Shown piece by piece: positions 1 to 8,609 of a DNA stretch of 64,000 nt (positions within the stretch are counted from its first letter, which is position 1; each line of letters opens with the position of its first letter). A program made the translations under genes and the position numbers. The stretch lies in contig NZ_CP042997.1 of the NCBI RefSeq assembly GCF_008087625.1, positions 744,001 to 808,000 on the forward strand, given 5' to 3'. The notes beneath the pieces are model-generated. The model searched no databases and was not told where the DNA came from. It saw only the letters and a list, made by a program, of their open reading frames with translations. This DNA is from Aquisphaera giovannonii. Its GTDB lineage: Bacteria > Planctomycetota > Planctomycetia > Isosphaerales > Isosphaeraceae.

Positions 1-282
1 GACGAGGCGGTCCGCCGCCACGCCCGACGCAAGTATGTCCGCCTGGCGCTCAACGACGTGATCCTCAACCTCGGGCTTTCGGTCGCGCCGATCGTCCCGG
101 TCGACGAGGCGGGCCTGGCCGGATTGACCCTGATGCGGCCTTTCGTCCGGAGGTGGGCCTCTCGCCTCGAGCCGTGCTGCGCCGCCGGCGCCGGCGGCGA
201 CGCGGCGATCCCGCCCGGCAACGAGGATCTGCGCGCCCTCCTCGCGGAATGGGGCGATCTCCCGGATGGCGAGGCGGACTGA
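1..282 (+). CDS. C-terminal end of an unidentified protein (5' truncated by window)
   Basis: The frame is open from the first base and ends at TGA 280-282, giving 93 visible residues, so this is the tail of a longer gene that begins outside the window. The tail has a short hydrophobic stretch (VILNLGLSVAPIVPVDEAGL) followed by an acidic end rich in Glu and Asp. I do not recognise a family. It lies 51 bases upstream of the SrfB-like gene on the same strand, so the two are probably co-transcribed. In enterobacteria SrfB is encoded next to SrfC-type proteins, but too little is visible here to claim that relationship. The frame assignment is fairly secure; the function is unknown. Confidence 0.6.
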   Translation, partial: DEAVRRHARRKYVRLALNDVILNLGLSVAPIVPVDEAGLAGLTLMRPFVRRWASRLEPCCAAGAGGDAAIPPGNEDLRALLAEWGDLPDGEAD

Positions 283-333
283 ACGCCCCGCCCCCCCCCC
301 TGCCCCACGGCCCGCGCCGCAGGAGCCGCTCCG

Positions 334-3051
334 ATGGACGAGATCTTCGCGAATTCCAGGATCCAGACGCTCGCCGTCCCCCTCCCCCCGCAGGCCCGAT
401 TCGGGCCCGAGCGGGTCGGCCGGGGCTGGCAGAGATGCGTCTGCCGGCCTGAGGGGGTGGCCGTCCGCTATCCCTACATCCAGTGGCAGGTGATCCAGGG
501 GACCAAGCCCCGCCTCTTCCTGGCCGTCGACACGAGCTGCGGAGACCGCGAGGTCGGCTTCTTCTGCGACCGCGAGGGGCTCGTCGGCGACTTCGCGGTC
601 AGGCTCGCGGGCCTGCTCGGCCTCGACGGCCGCCCCCTGGAGATCCCGCCCGTCGCGTTCGTGATCCGACCCCCCGTCGGCGGCGACCCCAGGGACGTGC
701 ACCTGGTCGTCGACCTCGGGAACAGCCGGACCGGGGCGTTGATCCTCGAGATGAGCGGGGAGACCGCGCCGGTCCCGCAGATGGTCCCGCTTCGACTGGC
801 GAACCGATGGCAGCTCGACGGCTGGCAGGCCGGGGACGACGGGGGCGACGCCCCGTCGGAGCACTGGTTCTCGGCGCGGACCCTCTGGTGCACGACCCCT
901 CACCTGCCGCCGGAGCCCAGCACCCGGACGGTCTACCGCGAGGTCCGACGCGCCGGGCTGCTCCACGAGCGGGTGCAGACCCTGGGCGAGAAGGTCAGCG
1001 TGACCCCGGACCTGTTCCGGGACATCTCGATGGCCCGGATGGGGACCGAGGCCGACCTCATCGGCGGTGCCATCCGGCTGGACGGCGACGAGCGTACGGG
1101 GCTGAGCTCGCCGAAGCGCTACCTCTGGGCCGACGACGAGAGCTGGCTGGAGGGGGCGAACTGGTTCATGGCCGATCCGAGCGATCGCCACGGCGGGGAT
1201 GCGCACGCGGCCCGGCTCCAGGGCCCGCTCCTCCGTTACATCCCGGAGGATGATCCGGACGTCCTCATCGAGGGGTCGGACCTGGCCCGCGAGCCGCTCG
1301 CCTCCGAGGCGCCGGCCCGCCCCCGGCACGCGCCCCGCATCCTGATGGTCGCGGCGATCTACGAGCTGCTCTGCCAGGCGTTCTCCTACATCCATTCGCG
1401 CCCGTATCGCCGCCGGATCGGGGGCGCCTCCCGGCCCCGCCGCCTGCGGAGCCTGTCGCTCAGCTACCCGAGCGGGATCATGGCCCAGGAGCGCGATCGC
1501 CTCCGCCGCCAGGCGGAGAAGGCCGCCCTCATCTTCCACGCCACCCTGGGCAGCCAGCAGGAGGCGCCGCCGATGGTCTCGCTGGGGATCGACGAGGCCA
1601 GCGCGGTCCACCTGACCTACATCTGGAGCGAGCTCCGGATGCTCGGCCAGGACTCTCGGCTCTGGTTCCGGCTCGTGGGCCGCGAGCGTGCGGCGGAGTC
1701 GCCGCCGGGCCCCGAGGCCGCGGCCGTCGCCCCGGACGCCTCGCCCGCCGACCCCGGGAGCCCCCGCCCGAGGAGGGCCAGGCCGCCCCGCGAGGCGGCC
1801 GGCGAGCCCGGCCACGACCTGCGGATCGCCTGCATCGACATCGGCGGCGGCACCAGCGACCTGATGATCGCCCGGTACACCTGCCAGCAGGGCATCGAGG
1901 ACTCGATCCGGGGCGAGATCCTGCACCGCGACGGGATCTCGGTCGCCGGGGATCAGCTCGTGAAGCGGCTCCTGGAGCGGGTCGTCGTCCCGGCCTTCGC
2001 CGAGGCCATCGGCCTGGACGACGCGACCTGCCAGCTCCTCTTCGGCCCCGAAATCCCCCGCAACCGCGAGCTCCGGCCCCAGCGGGTCCAGTGGGTCAAC
2101 CGCCTGTTCGTCCCGCTGGCGCAGGCCTATCTCGACGCGGCCGTCTCCGGCTCGGCCGCGGAGATCAGCCACACCGATCCCTCGCTCGTCCCGGAGGACG
2201 TCCTCGCGTCGCTCGGGGCCGTCCTCGACCGGATCAAGGGCGCGGGCTACTGCGACCTCCGCGAGGGCCTGGGCCTGCGCCTCGACCGGGCGCTCCTCGA
2301 CGACGTGGTCCACGAGGTCTTCCACGACCTGCTCCTGGACCTCTGCGGCCGGATCGTCGCGCACGACGTCGACGTCGTGCTCCTGGCGGGCCAGCCGACC
2401 AAGCTGGCCGTCGTCCAGGACCTCCTCAGGCTCCTCCTGCCCCTCCCGCCGTCCCGCGTCATCCCGATGTACCGGCACTACGCCGGCAACTGGTACCCCT
2501 ACCAGGACGCCGCGGGGCGGAACCCAGGGCTGATCATCGACCCCAAGAGCGCGGTCGTCGTGGGGGCCTCGATCCATTTCCTCGCCCACCACGGCCTGCT
2601 GCCCCAGTTCCGCTTCGCGATGACGGACACGTCGCGGGCCAACGCCTTCCACTGGGGCGTCATGACCGGCGCCGTTTCGGGGATCCCCGACGACCGCCTC
2701 CTGTTCCGGCCACGGTCGCCCTCCGTCCACGAGTTCGTCACGTCGTCCCGGCGCGTCCTGATCGGCCGCCGGCTGAGCGAGTCGGAGCGGGCGGAGGCCT
2801 CCCCGGCCTACCTCCTCAAGGTCGACACGGGCGACCGGCTCGGCCGCACCGAGATCAAGGTCCGCATCCGCCGGGCGAGCGACCCCGGGACCGGCGAGGA
2901 GATCCTGGAGCTGGAATCGGTCGAGGGCGAGGTCGCGGGGGAGCCCGCCGTCGCGGGCGGCAACGTCACGTTCACCTGGCGGACCCTCGCGGACGAGCAC
3001 TTCTTCCTCGACAGCGGCGGCCTGGACAACATCGAGCCCCTCGCGCGATGA
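334..3051 (+). CDS. SrfB-family actin/Hsp70-fold ATPase
   Basis: A 905-residue protein starting at ATG 334, with AGGAG at 321-325 eight bases upstream. Two glycine-rich phosphate motifs typical of the ASKHA (actin/Hsp70/sugar kinase) fold are visible: DLGNSRTG near residues 127-134 and DIGGGTSD at 502-509. A hydrophobic adenosine-type motif (VVLLAGQPTKLAVV) lies near 680-693. The length and the two well-separated nucleotide motifs match the SrfB 'virulence factor' family, which is roughly 900-1000 residues; its biochemical role is poorly known and the virulence label comes from Salmonella regulon work. A low-complexity Pro/Ala/Arg stretch near residues 450-490 looks like a disordered insert before the second phosphate motif. 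There is no signal peptide, so it is likely cytoplasmic. The following gene has a GrpE-like end, suggesting an Hsp70-like nucleotide cycle. The ASKHA fold is secure; the SrfB name is recognised by pattern, not by search. Confidence 0.72.
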   Translation: MDEIFANSRIQTLAVPLPPQARFGPERVGRGWQRCVCRPEGVAVRYPYIQWQVIQGTKPRLFLAVDTSCGDREVGFFCDREGLVGDFAVRLAGLLGLDGRPLEIPPVAFVIRPPVGGDPRDVHLVVDLGNSRTGALILEMSGETAPVPQMVPLRLANRWQLDGWQAGDDGGDAPSEHWFSARTLWCTTPHLPPEPSTRTVYREVRRAGLLHERVQTLGEKVSVTPDLFRDISMARMGTEADLIGGAIRLDGDERTGLSSPKRYLWADDESWLEGANWFMADPSDRHGGDAHAARLQGPLLRYIPEDDPDVLIEGSDLAREPLASEAPARPRHAPRILMVAAIYELLCQAFSYIHSRPYRRRIGGASRPRRLRSLSLSYPSGIMAQERDRLRRQAEKAALIFHATLGSQQEAPPMVSLGIDEASAVHLTYIWSELRMLGQDSRLWFRLVGRERAAESPPGPEAAAVAPDASPADPGSPRPRRARPPREAAGEPGHDLRIACIDIGGGTSDLMIARYTCQQGIEDSIRGEILHRDGISVAGDQLVKRLLERVVVPAFAEAIGLDDATCQLLFGPEIPRNRELRPQRVQWVNRLFVPLAQAYLDAAVSGSAAEISHTDPSLVPEDVLASLGAVLDRIKGAGYCDLREGLGLRLDRALLDDVVHEVFHDLLLDLCGRIVAHDVDVVLLAGQPTKLAVVQDLLRLLLPLPPSRVIPMYRHYAGNWYPYQDAAGRNPGLIIDPKSAVVVGASIHFLAHHGLLPQFRFAMTDTSRANAFHWGVMTGAVSGIPDDRLLFRPRSPSVHEFVTSSRRVLIGRRLSESERAEASPAYLLKVDTGDRLGRTEIKVRIRRASDPGTGEEILELESVEGEVAGEPAVAGGNVTFTWRTLADEHFFLDSGGLDNIEPLAR

Positions 3052-3073
3052 GCGAGCCGAACGCCCGGGAGTC

Positions 3074-3895
3074 ATGGCGATGAACGACTCGGTCCCCGAC
3101 CCGGACGCGACACTCCCCTCGGATGGCTTGCGGGCCACGGAGGTGATCCGCGGCGGTGCCGCCGCGCCGCTCCAGGTCCTCCGGGATCTCGCGGGACTCG
3201 CCGCCCAGCTCGGCCGGATCCAGGAGGCCGTCGCGGCCGACATCGGAGAGGGCTCGGAGGCCGGCGAGGCGCCGTCGGCCGCGGAGGCGATTCGGGCCTC
3301 GCTCGCCCGGATCGAGGCCAAGATCGACGACCTGTCCGGACGGCTCGGCGCCCCGCCGGCCGCCCCCACGGCCCTCCCCGCCGAGGACTCGCGGTCCCGG
3401 TCCGAGTCCGGGCCCTCGGCCTCGCCCGGGCCGGAGGAGAACAATTCCGCGGCAGGCTGGGGGCGGGTCATCCTGGGCGACGATCTGTGGGCCGAACCCG
3501 AGATCGCGAGCGACCGGGCACGCCTCCTGGATCAATTCCTCGACAGGGAGCCGGCGGCCTGCTCGTTCGCGGCCCAATTGCTCCTCTTCCAGTGCGCCCC
3601 GCCGGCGCGCCGATCGTTGATGATGAAGGACCTGGGCGAGGCCTACTACCAGTGGCAGCCCCAGCTCGATGACGGCGTGATGCCGCTGGAGGTCGCCCTG
3701 GCGCGTTGGGCCGCGGGCCTCTGCGAGGCCGCCGGCCTGGGCCACCGCATCGAGCTGGTCCGGCCCGGCTCGCGCTTCAACCCGCAGCAGCATCGGTCGC
3801 TGGATCGGGGCGTCGAGGTTCTCCGCGCGCTCGGCTGGGTCGTCCTCCGGGAGGACGGGAGCGTCTTCCAGAAGGCGAGCGTCAACGTGCGCTGA
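3074..3895 (+). CDS. Protein with GrpE-like C-terminal domain (possible exchange factor for the SrfB-like ATPase)
   Basis: A 273-residue protein 22 bases after the SrfB-like gene. A second ATG six bases in (3080) is also possible and sits better behind the GGGAG at about 3068-3072. Residues about 30-95 are predicted helical (LAGLAAQLGRIQEAVAADIG, then LARIEAKIDDLSGRLG), compatible with a coiled coil. A Pro/Ser-rich linker follows at about 96-125, then a compact domain. The C-terminus has the order of conserved features seen in GrpE: a hydrophobic strand, an F-N-P-x-x-H turn (FNPQQHRSLDRG, compare the D-P-x-x-H turn of GrpE) and a final strand ending KASVNVR. In GrpE this beta domain contacts the Hsp70 ATPase. 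That the partner here is the upstream SrfB-like ATPase is inference from adjacency. If the resemblance is coincidental, this is simply a conserved hypothetical. Confidence 0.6.
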   Translation: MAMNDSVPDPDATLPSDGLRATEVIRGGAAAPLQVLRDLAGLAAQLGRIQEAVAADIGEGSEAGEAPSAAEAIRASLARIEAKIDDLSGRLGAPPAAPTALPAEDSRSRSESGPSASPGPEENNSAAGWGRVILGDDLWAEPEIASDRARLLDQFLDREPAACSFAAQLLLFQCAPPARRSLMMKDLGEAYYQWQPQLDDGVMPLEVALARWAAGLCEAAGLGHRIELVRPGSRFNPQQHRSLDRGVEVLRALGWVVLREDGSVFQKASVNVR

Positions 3896-3923
3896 GCGAG
3901 GTTTGACGGGCGATCCGCCGCGA

Positions 3924-6900
3924 TCAATCCAGGACGGGCACCTGGGGGAGGTCCCGCATGAGCTTGGGCCAGCCTCCGCCCAGCCCGGCCGACGAGCATT
4001 CCAGGGCCACCAGGCTGCCGTCCTCGAGCCCGAGGACCAGCCGGTTCGAGGCCGCGATGGTGGCCGCGGATCGCACGGGGGAATCGAGCCGGTCCGTCCA
4101 CACGGCCCGCCCCTCGCCGTCCACGGCATGGACCCGGCCGAGGTTGTCGCCGAAGTAGATGATCCCGTCGTCGCCGATCACGGGCGTGGATTCGACGGCC
4201 GCGGCCGTCGGATAGTTCCAGCGGCACCGCCCGCCGTCGCGTTCGACGCAGGCGAGCGCCCCGCCCGCCGCCGCACCGGGCCGGGTCAATCCCAGGTAGA
4301 TCCGCCCGTCGCCGTCGACGACGGGCGAGCCCATCAGGCGGCCCGGCAGGGCGAAGCTCCAGGCCTCGCGACCCTCCTCATCGAAGCCGCGGAGCACGTC
4401 ATCGCGGCCGGCGGCCACGACCCTCGAGTCCGCATCGATGGCCAGCGCGGAGTTGACCGGCCCGCCGGTCCGCCCCCGGTCGTCCAGGGCGTCCCAGAGC
4501 TCCTTCCCCCTGGCCCCGCGCACGTCGATGGCGGCAACGCAGGCGTCCTCACCGCCGACGATGAGGATGCCCCCGCGGATGAGGCCGATGCAGTCGAACC
4601 TCCGGGGCGTGCGGAGGAAGCGGCGGGCCGTGGCGTCGCGATTGGGCTCGATCCGGAGCAGTCCCCCGCCCTGGGCGCAGATCCAGGCGACGCCGGCGCG
4701 ATCGACGAGGGGCGAGGCCCACCCCTGGGGCTCGCCGACGTCGATCGGGGGACGGTCGGGACGTCCGTCGTCGCCGATCCGATGGAGGCGGCCGTCCCCC
4801 GCGTGGACATGGACGCGGCCCTCCGCGTCGAGCGTCGGCGACCCCGGGATCGGGCCGGCGGTCCCGTAGGCCCATGCCAACTCGCCGTCGGCCGTCAGGG
4901 CCACGACGCGGTCGCCGAGGCAGGCGTGGATCCGCCCGTCCCGTCCCACGGCGGGGCAACCTCGAAAGGGTCGCGTCGGCCAGTCGGGGACGAAGCGCCA
5001 GAGCAATCGGCTCGAGCTCGACGCCACACGAGGAGGCTCGGCGCCTCGGGCGGCCTCGCCTCCCATCGCGCCTTCGCTCTGGTCCGGATCCTCGGCCGGG
5101 CCGACCGGTTGAACCACCGCGGGGGCGGGCGCCCTGTGCCGCGCGTGGGTCCCCGGCGTGTGGAAGTCCCCGGCGGGCCCGTCGTAGACGGCGAACGCCC
5201 GGTAGGTATGGCAGGCTCCCGGCTCGAATACCCCATCGTCGATGGCCCCGGTGCTCGAGCCGGCGAGGACCGTGGGCGACGCGGGCCGATCCTCGGGGCC
5301 GCCGACCCATCGCTCGACCACGACCTGGCGCGAGCCTCCCGGCGGGAGGAAACTCAGGCGGACCGTGTTCGCCTCGGCGTCGATCCGGAGGCTGCGGACC
5401 TCGTTCCAGAGGAGGACGGGGGCGGACATCCCCGCGCCGGATGCCGCCTCGTATTCGCGCACGGGCTTCCCGTGAACCCGGATCGTCCCTCGGAGCACGG
5501 CCATCACCGCATAGGCAACGATGGAGCCGGCGGGCAGGCGCTCGATGTCGGCGTGGACTGTTTCCGGCCCCTCGAAGATGAGTTGGAAGCTCCCTTCGGG
5601 ATATTCGGTCGGGGGCGGGCCCGGCGCGGTGCAGGCTCGCAGGACCCGGTAGACGCACCCGGGAGGAGCCGATCCCTGGACCTGCCAAGTGAGGCGGCGG
5701 GCCTCGCCGTGCCGCGTGGCCTCGACGTGGATCGGGGCCGGGGGGGCGGCGACCGGGAGGGTGCGGACGCCCAGCAGCGCCTCGCTGCAATCGGCGCACG
5801 ACCGGAGCACGGCCGCATAACGCTCCAGGGCCCGGAGGGCGAGGGCTGGGTCCCTGGCAACCTCGTCGATGGAGGCGAGCTCGCCGCGGATCCGGGCCAG
5901 CCGAAGCTCGAGAGTCCTGCCCATCTCCTCGTCGGAGGCCACCCCCGCCGACTCCAGCCTCGCGAGCAGGGAGGCCGCGCTGTAGAGCCTCCGGCGCTTC
6001 ACCGCATCCTCGTACTCGTCGAGCAGCCGCTGGGCCTCCGCCTCTTGCCGCGCCCGCTCCGCCGCGGCCTGGGCGAGCCGCGCGAGCTCAGTGCGGAACC
6101 GCACGTCGCCGGGCCGGAGCCGTATCGAGACGCCGAGCGCCGCCATCCTCGCGGCGATGCACTGGCGGACCGCCTCGAGCGACAGGCCGAAGTCGCGAGC
6201 GCCGAACTCCGCGAGCCGATCGACCTGGTCGTGAGTCGTGTCGTCTCCGCAGAGGACTAGGTCGACGATCTTGACGAAGCGGTGGATCGAATCATTGAAG
6301 AGCGCGTTGTCGTATCGATGCCTCCCGTCCGGCTCGTCCAGCAAATGTCTCCATCGCGCCAGGCCGCCGCGAAGGGCCTCGCTCCGGCGGTCGAGATCGC
6401 GACCGTCGCCCTCTCCGGCGGCCCGCCCGGCCGCGATCGCAAGGCCCTCCCGCGAGGTCCCGGGCGAGGCGCCGAGGAGCTGATAGTACGTGGCCTTGCC
6501 CGTCCCCCCCAGCGGCTCATGGATCGCTCGGAGTTCGCCGGGAGACAGGCAGGGCGAGCGGGACGGGAGCGGGATCGCGGCCGCGACGGGGTCCGAAGAC
6601 GAGGCGGGATCTCCGATCGGCACACGGGCGAGGAAGGCATCGACCGCGCGAGGGGGGATCCCCCGGGCCATGGCCTCCCCCCGGATCAGCTCGCCTTGCC
6701 GCCGGCTGAGCGACGGCCGACCGGCCCTGGCGAGCTCGATCAGGATTTCCAGCTCCGCGTCGTGGGAGGGGCCGGCGTCGATCTGCCGGAGGTAAGCCTG
6801 GAGTCCCCCGGCCCGTTCGAGCTCCTTCTCCAAAGCCTGGAGCCGCTTCAATCGCCTCAGGGCCTCCGCCCGCCTGGACGGGTCGGCGGCGTCGAGCGTC

Positions 6901-7025
6901 CACTGCTTGCGGCACCGCGAGAGCGCCTCTCGGAGCCCGGCCTCGCCAAGCTTGAGGGCGCCGGAAGCGTCCAGCCCGAGGATCGCGAGCGGATCGACGT
7001 CGCTGCCGGCATCGTTGCTGGACAA
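3924..7025 (-). CDS. J-like / Fn3-like / PQQ-like beta-propeller protein, TTG start
   Basis: A 1033-residue protein. The reading frame stays open far upstream, but that part overlaps the kinase gene out of frame. The likely start is TTG at 7025, with GGAG ending seven bases before it and lying just past the kinase stop (7055). The N-terminal half is helical. Around residues 185-260 it contains YYQLLG and, about 55 residues later, LLDEPDGRHRYDN, which resemble the first and last helices of a J domain, but no HPD tripeptide is present. Two Fn3-like beta modules follow (roughly residues 430-680). The C-terminal 330 residues are PQQ/Trp-like propeller blades (for example DGRIHACLGDRVVAL, DDGIIYFGDNLGRVHAVDGE). 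No signal peptide is seen. It converges with the SrfB/GrpE-like pair (27-base gap) and follows the FHA kinase, probably as one transcript; it may be a kinase-linked scaffold or co-chaperone-like protein. The exact function is unknown. Confidence 0.7.
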   Translation of the reverse strand: MSSNDAGSDVDPLAILGLDASGALKLGEAGLREALSRCRKQWTLDAADPSRRAEALRRLKRLQALEKELERAGGLQAYLRQIDAGPSHDAELEILIELARAGRPSLSRRQGELIRGEAMARGIPPRAVDAFLARVPIGDPASSSDPVAAAIPLPSRSPCLSPGELRAIHEPLGGTGKATYYQLLGASPGTSREGLAIAAGRAAGEGDGRDLDRRSEALRGGLARWRHLLDEPDGRHRYDNALFNDSIHRFVKIVDLVLCGDDTTHDQVDRLAEFGARDFGLSLEAVRQCIAARMAALGVSIRLRPGDVRFRTELARLAQAAAERARQEAEAQRLLDEYEDAVKRRRLYSAASLLARLESAGVASDEEMGRTLELRLARIRGELASIDEVARDPALALRALERYAAVLRSCADCSEALLGVRTLPVAAPPAPIHVEATRHGEARRLTWQVQGSAPPGCVYRVLRACTAPGPPPTEYPEGSFQLIFEGPETVHADIERLPAGSIVAYAVMAVLRGTIRVHGKPVREYEAASGAGMSAPVLLWNEVRSLRIDAEANTVRLSFLPPGGSRQVVVERWVGGPEDRPASPTVLAGSSTGAIDDGVFEPGACHTYRAFAVYDGPAGDFHTPGTHARHRAPAPAVVQPVGPAEDPDQSEGAMGGEAARGAEPPRVASSSSRLLWRFVPDWPTRPFRGCPAVGRDGRIHACLGDRVVALTADGELAWAYGTAGPIPGSPTLDAEGRVHVHAGDGRLHRIGDDGRPDRPPIDVGEPQGWASPLVDRAGVAWICAQGGGLLRIEPNRDATARRFLRTPRRFDCIGLIRGGILIVGGEDACVAAIDVRGARGKELWDALDDRGRTGGPVNSALAIDADSRVVAAGRDDVLRGFDEEGREAWSFALPGRLMGSPVVDGDGRIYLGLTRPGAAAGGALACVERDGGRCRWNYPTAAAVESTPVIGDDGIIYFGDNLGRVHAVDGEGRAVWTDRLDSPVRSAATIAASNRLVLGLEDGSLVALECSSAGLGGGWPKLMRDLPQVPVLD

Positions 7026-7054
7026 CTCTCTGCTCCGTCGTGGAGGCCGATGGA

Positions 7055-8317
7055 TCAGGCCGAGAACGGGAGGAGCGCCTCGCTCATCGACCGCGCGTCC
7101 GGGAACCGGTCGGCCGGCTGGCGAGACAGGGCGCGGTCGACGACCCGGGCGAGGCCCGTCGGCAGCTCGGCCCGGCGGGATTGGATCGGCACGGCGTCCT
7201 CCTGGAGGACCATGAGCACCTGGCGATTCAGCTTGTTCGGGAAGTCGTATACCTGACTCCCGGTCAGCATCATGTAGAGCGTCGCCCCGATGGAGTACAG
7301 GTCGGAGGCCGGCTTCGATTCGCGGAAGTTGGTCAGCTGCTCCGGCGCGGCGAAGGCGATCGTGCCCCCCATCTCGCCCTGGAGCGTCAGCCCGCTGAAC
7401 TTCGACTCGCGATAGGCTCGTGCGAGGCCGAAGTCGGCGAGCTTGATCGATTCGCCCGCCCCTTGCCCGGCGAGGAGCAGGTTGCCGGGCTTGATGTCGC
7501 GATGGACGAAGCCGCGGTCGTGGGCATACGCGGTGGCCTCGAGAACCTGGCGGATCAGGCGGGTCGCCCGGCGGACGGGCATCGTCCCCGACCGCTTGAT
7601 CGCGGCCGACAGGCAGGGCCCGTCGACATACTCCATGGCCAGGTAGACCCGACCGTTGCAGTCGCCGCAATCCAGGAATCGGACCACGCCCGGATGGTCG
7701 AGATCCTTGAGGATGGATGCCTCGCGGAGGAACCGGTCGACGTCCCGGCTGGTCACGTCCACCTTCGGCTCGATGGTCTTGATCGCGACGAATTCGCCCT
7801 CGTCCCCGCGTCTGGCCAGGTGGACGACGCCCATGCCGCCGCGGCCGAGCTCCCGGATCAGCATATAGTCGCCGAGGCGAGACGGGACTTCCGGCCTCTC
7901 GGGACCACGCCGCGCGGCCTCGGGGTCATCCGGATCAGGGCTCCGTACGGAGACCGTGTTGGGCAGCCCCTCGGCCCCGGGGACGGACGCGGCCGTGGCG
8001 TCCTCGTCGCCGGGATCGACGCCGATGGCGACGTCGATGACCGTCTTGCCGCCGCGGATCCGGTCGCCGTCCTTCAGGTCGATCTCGTTGACCTTGGCGT
8101 CGTTGACGAAGGTGCCGTTGGTGCTGCCCATGTCCATCAGCCGGCAAAGCGGCGGATTCACCTCGATCAGGAAATGGGCGCGGGAGAAGTACCGATCATG
8201 GGCCTCGAGGCGGAAGTGGGCGTAGCTGGCCCGGCCGACGATGAACGTGTCATGCTCGCGGAAGGTGAATTCGCGGCCCTTGTGAGGGCCCTCGCTCACG
8301 GACAAGGTCACGTGCAT
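7055..8317 (-). CDS. FHA-domain serine/threonine protein kinase
   Basis: A 420-residue protein. Residues 1-100 form an FHA phosphothreonine-binding domain (VGR at 27-29, S-R-A-H at 45-48, GSTNGTF at 64-70). An acidic Pro-rich linker follows, then a Hanks-type kinase domain from about 150: glycine loop GRGGMG (158-163), ATP lysine K180 in VAIK, alpha-C glutamate E199, catalytic HRD at 272-274, DFG at 295-297 and an APE motif. The protein ends soon after the kinase domain and has no transmembrane segment, so it is cytoplasmic, unlike many planctomycete kinases. The stop lies 29 bases before the TTG start of the J-like/propeller gene, so they are probably one operon. FHA-kinases commonly bind their own or partner phosphothreonines. 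All catalytic residues are present, so it should be active; its substrates are unknown, with the neighbouring proteins obvious candidates. Confidence 0.93.
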   Translation of the reverse strand: MHVTLSVSEGPHKGREFTFREHDTFIVGRASYAHFRLEAHDRYFSRAHFLIEVNPPLCRLMDMGSTNGTFVNDAKVNEIDLKDGDRIRGGKTVIDVAIGVDPGDEDATAASVPGAEGLPNTVSVRSPDPDDPEAARRGPERPEVPSRLGDYMLIRELGRGGMGVVHLARRGDEGEFVAIKTIEPKVDVTSRDVDRFLREASILKDLDHPGVVRFLDCGDCNGRVYLAMEYVDGPCLSAAIKRSGTMPVRRATRLIRQVLEATAYAHDRGFVHRDIKPGNLLLAGQGAGESIKLADFGLARAYRESKFSGLTLQGEMGGTIAFAAPEQLTNFRESKPASDLYSIGATLYMMLTGSQVYDFPNKLNRQVLMVLQEDAVPIQSRRAELPTGLARVVDRALSRQPADRFPDARSMSEALLPFSA

Positions 8318-8514
8318 GTGCAGGATCTCGATGCCGGGCGCGTGTCCTGGCCGCCGAAAGAGACTCCACGGACGAGAGGCCTCAAGAGTCTATCGCGAGT
8401 CATTCCGGGACGCAAAACCGTTCGGCGTCCCGGCGCGATGTGGATGGGAGCGAGCCACCGAGGCACGGAGTCACCGAAATGAGCAGGATCAGAAGTCCGC
8501 GGCGGAAAGCTCTT

Positions 8515-8592
8515 CCCGCGGGAGCCGGCTCCGCCTGGAGACCGGGTGAGCCCCATCCGGCGGGCGATCTCGGGGAAATCGGCTCCCGCGGG
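8515..8592. repeat. 13-bp inverted repeat between the two kinase genes
   Basis: CCCGCGGGAGCCG at 8515-8527 is an exact inverted match of CGGCTCCCGCGGG at 8580-8592, separated by 52 bases. It lies between the start of the FHA kinase gene and the stop of the DUF1080 kinase gene (8610). As RNA it could form a long-loop GC hairpin just after the DUF1080 kinase stop, but no U-tract follows, so a rho-independent terminator is not well supported. The rest of the 292-base gap shows nothing else I can name. Confidence 0.35.
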
Positions 8593-8609
8593 GAGGGCGC
8601 GAGGAGCTT

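Noticed and set aside
3903-6260. Plus-strand 785-residue open frame opposite the J-like/propeller gene.
   Set aside because: Composition is Arg/Gly/Pro/Ala-rich, with no domain and no ribosome site; it is the antisense shadow of a clearly coding frame in GC-rich DNA.
7025-7670. Upstream extension of the propeller protein's frame to 7670.
   Set aside because: It overlaps the kinase domain in another frame and gives Arg/Pro-rich sequence without homology; TTG 7025 with GGAG is preferred.
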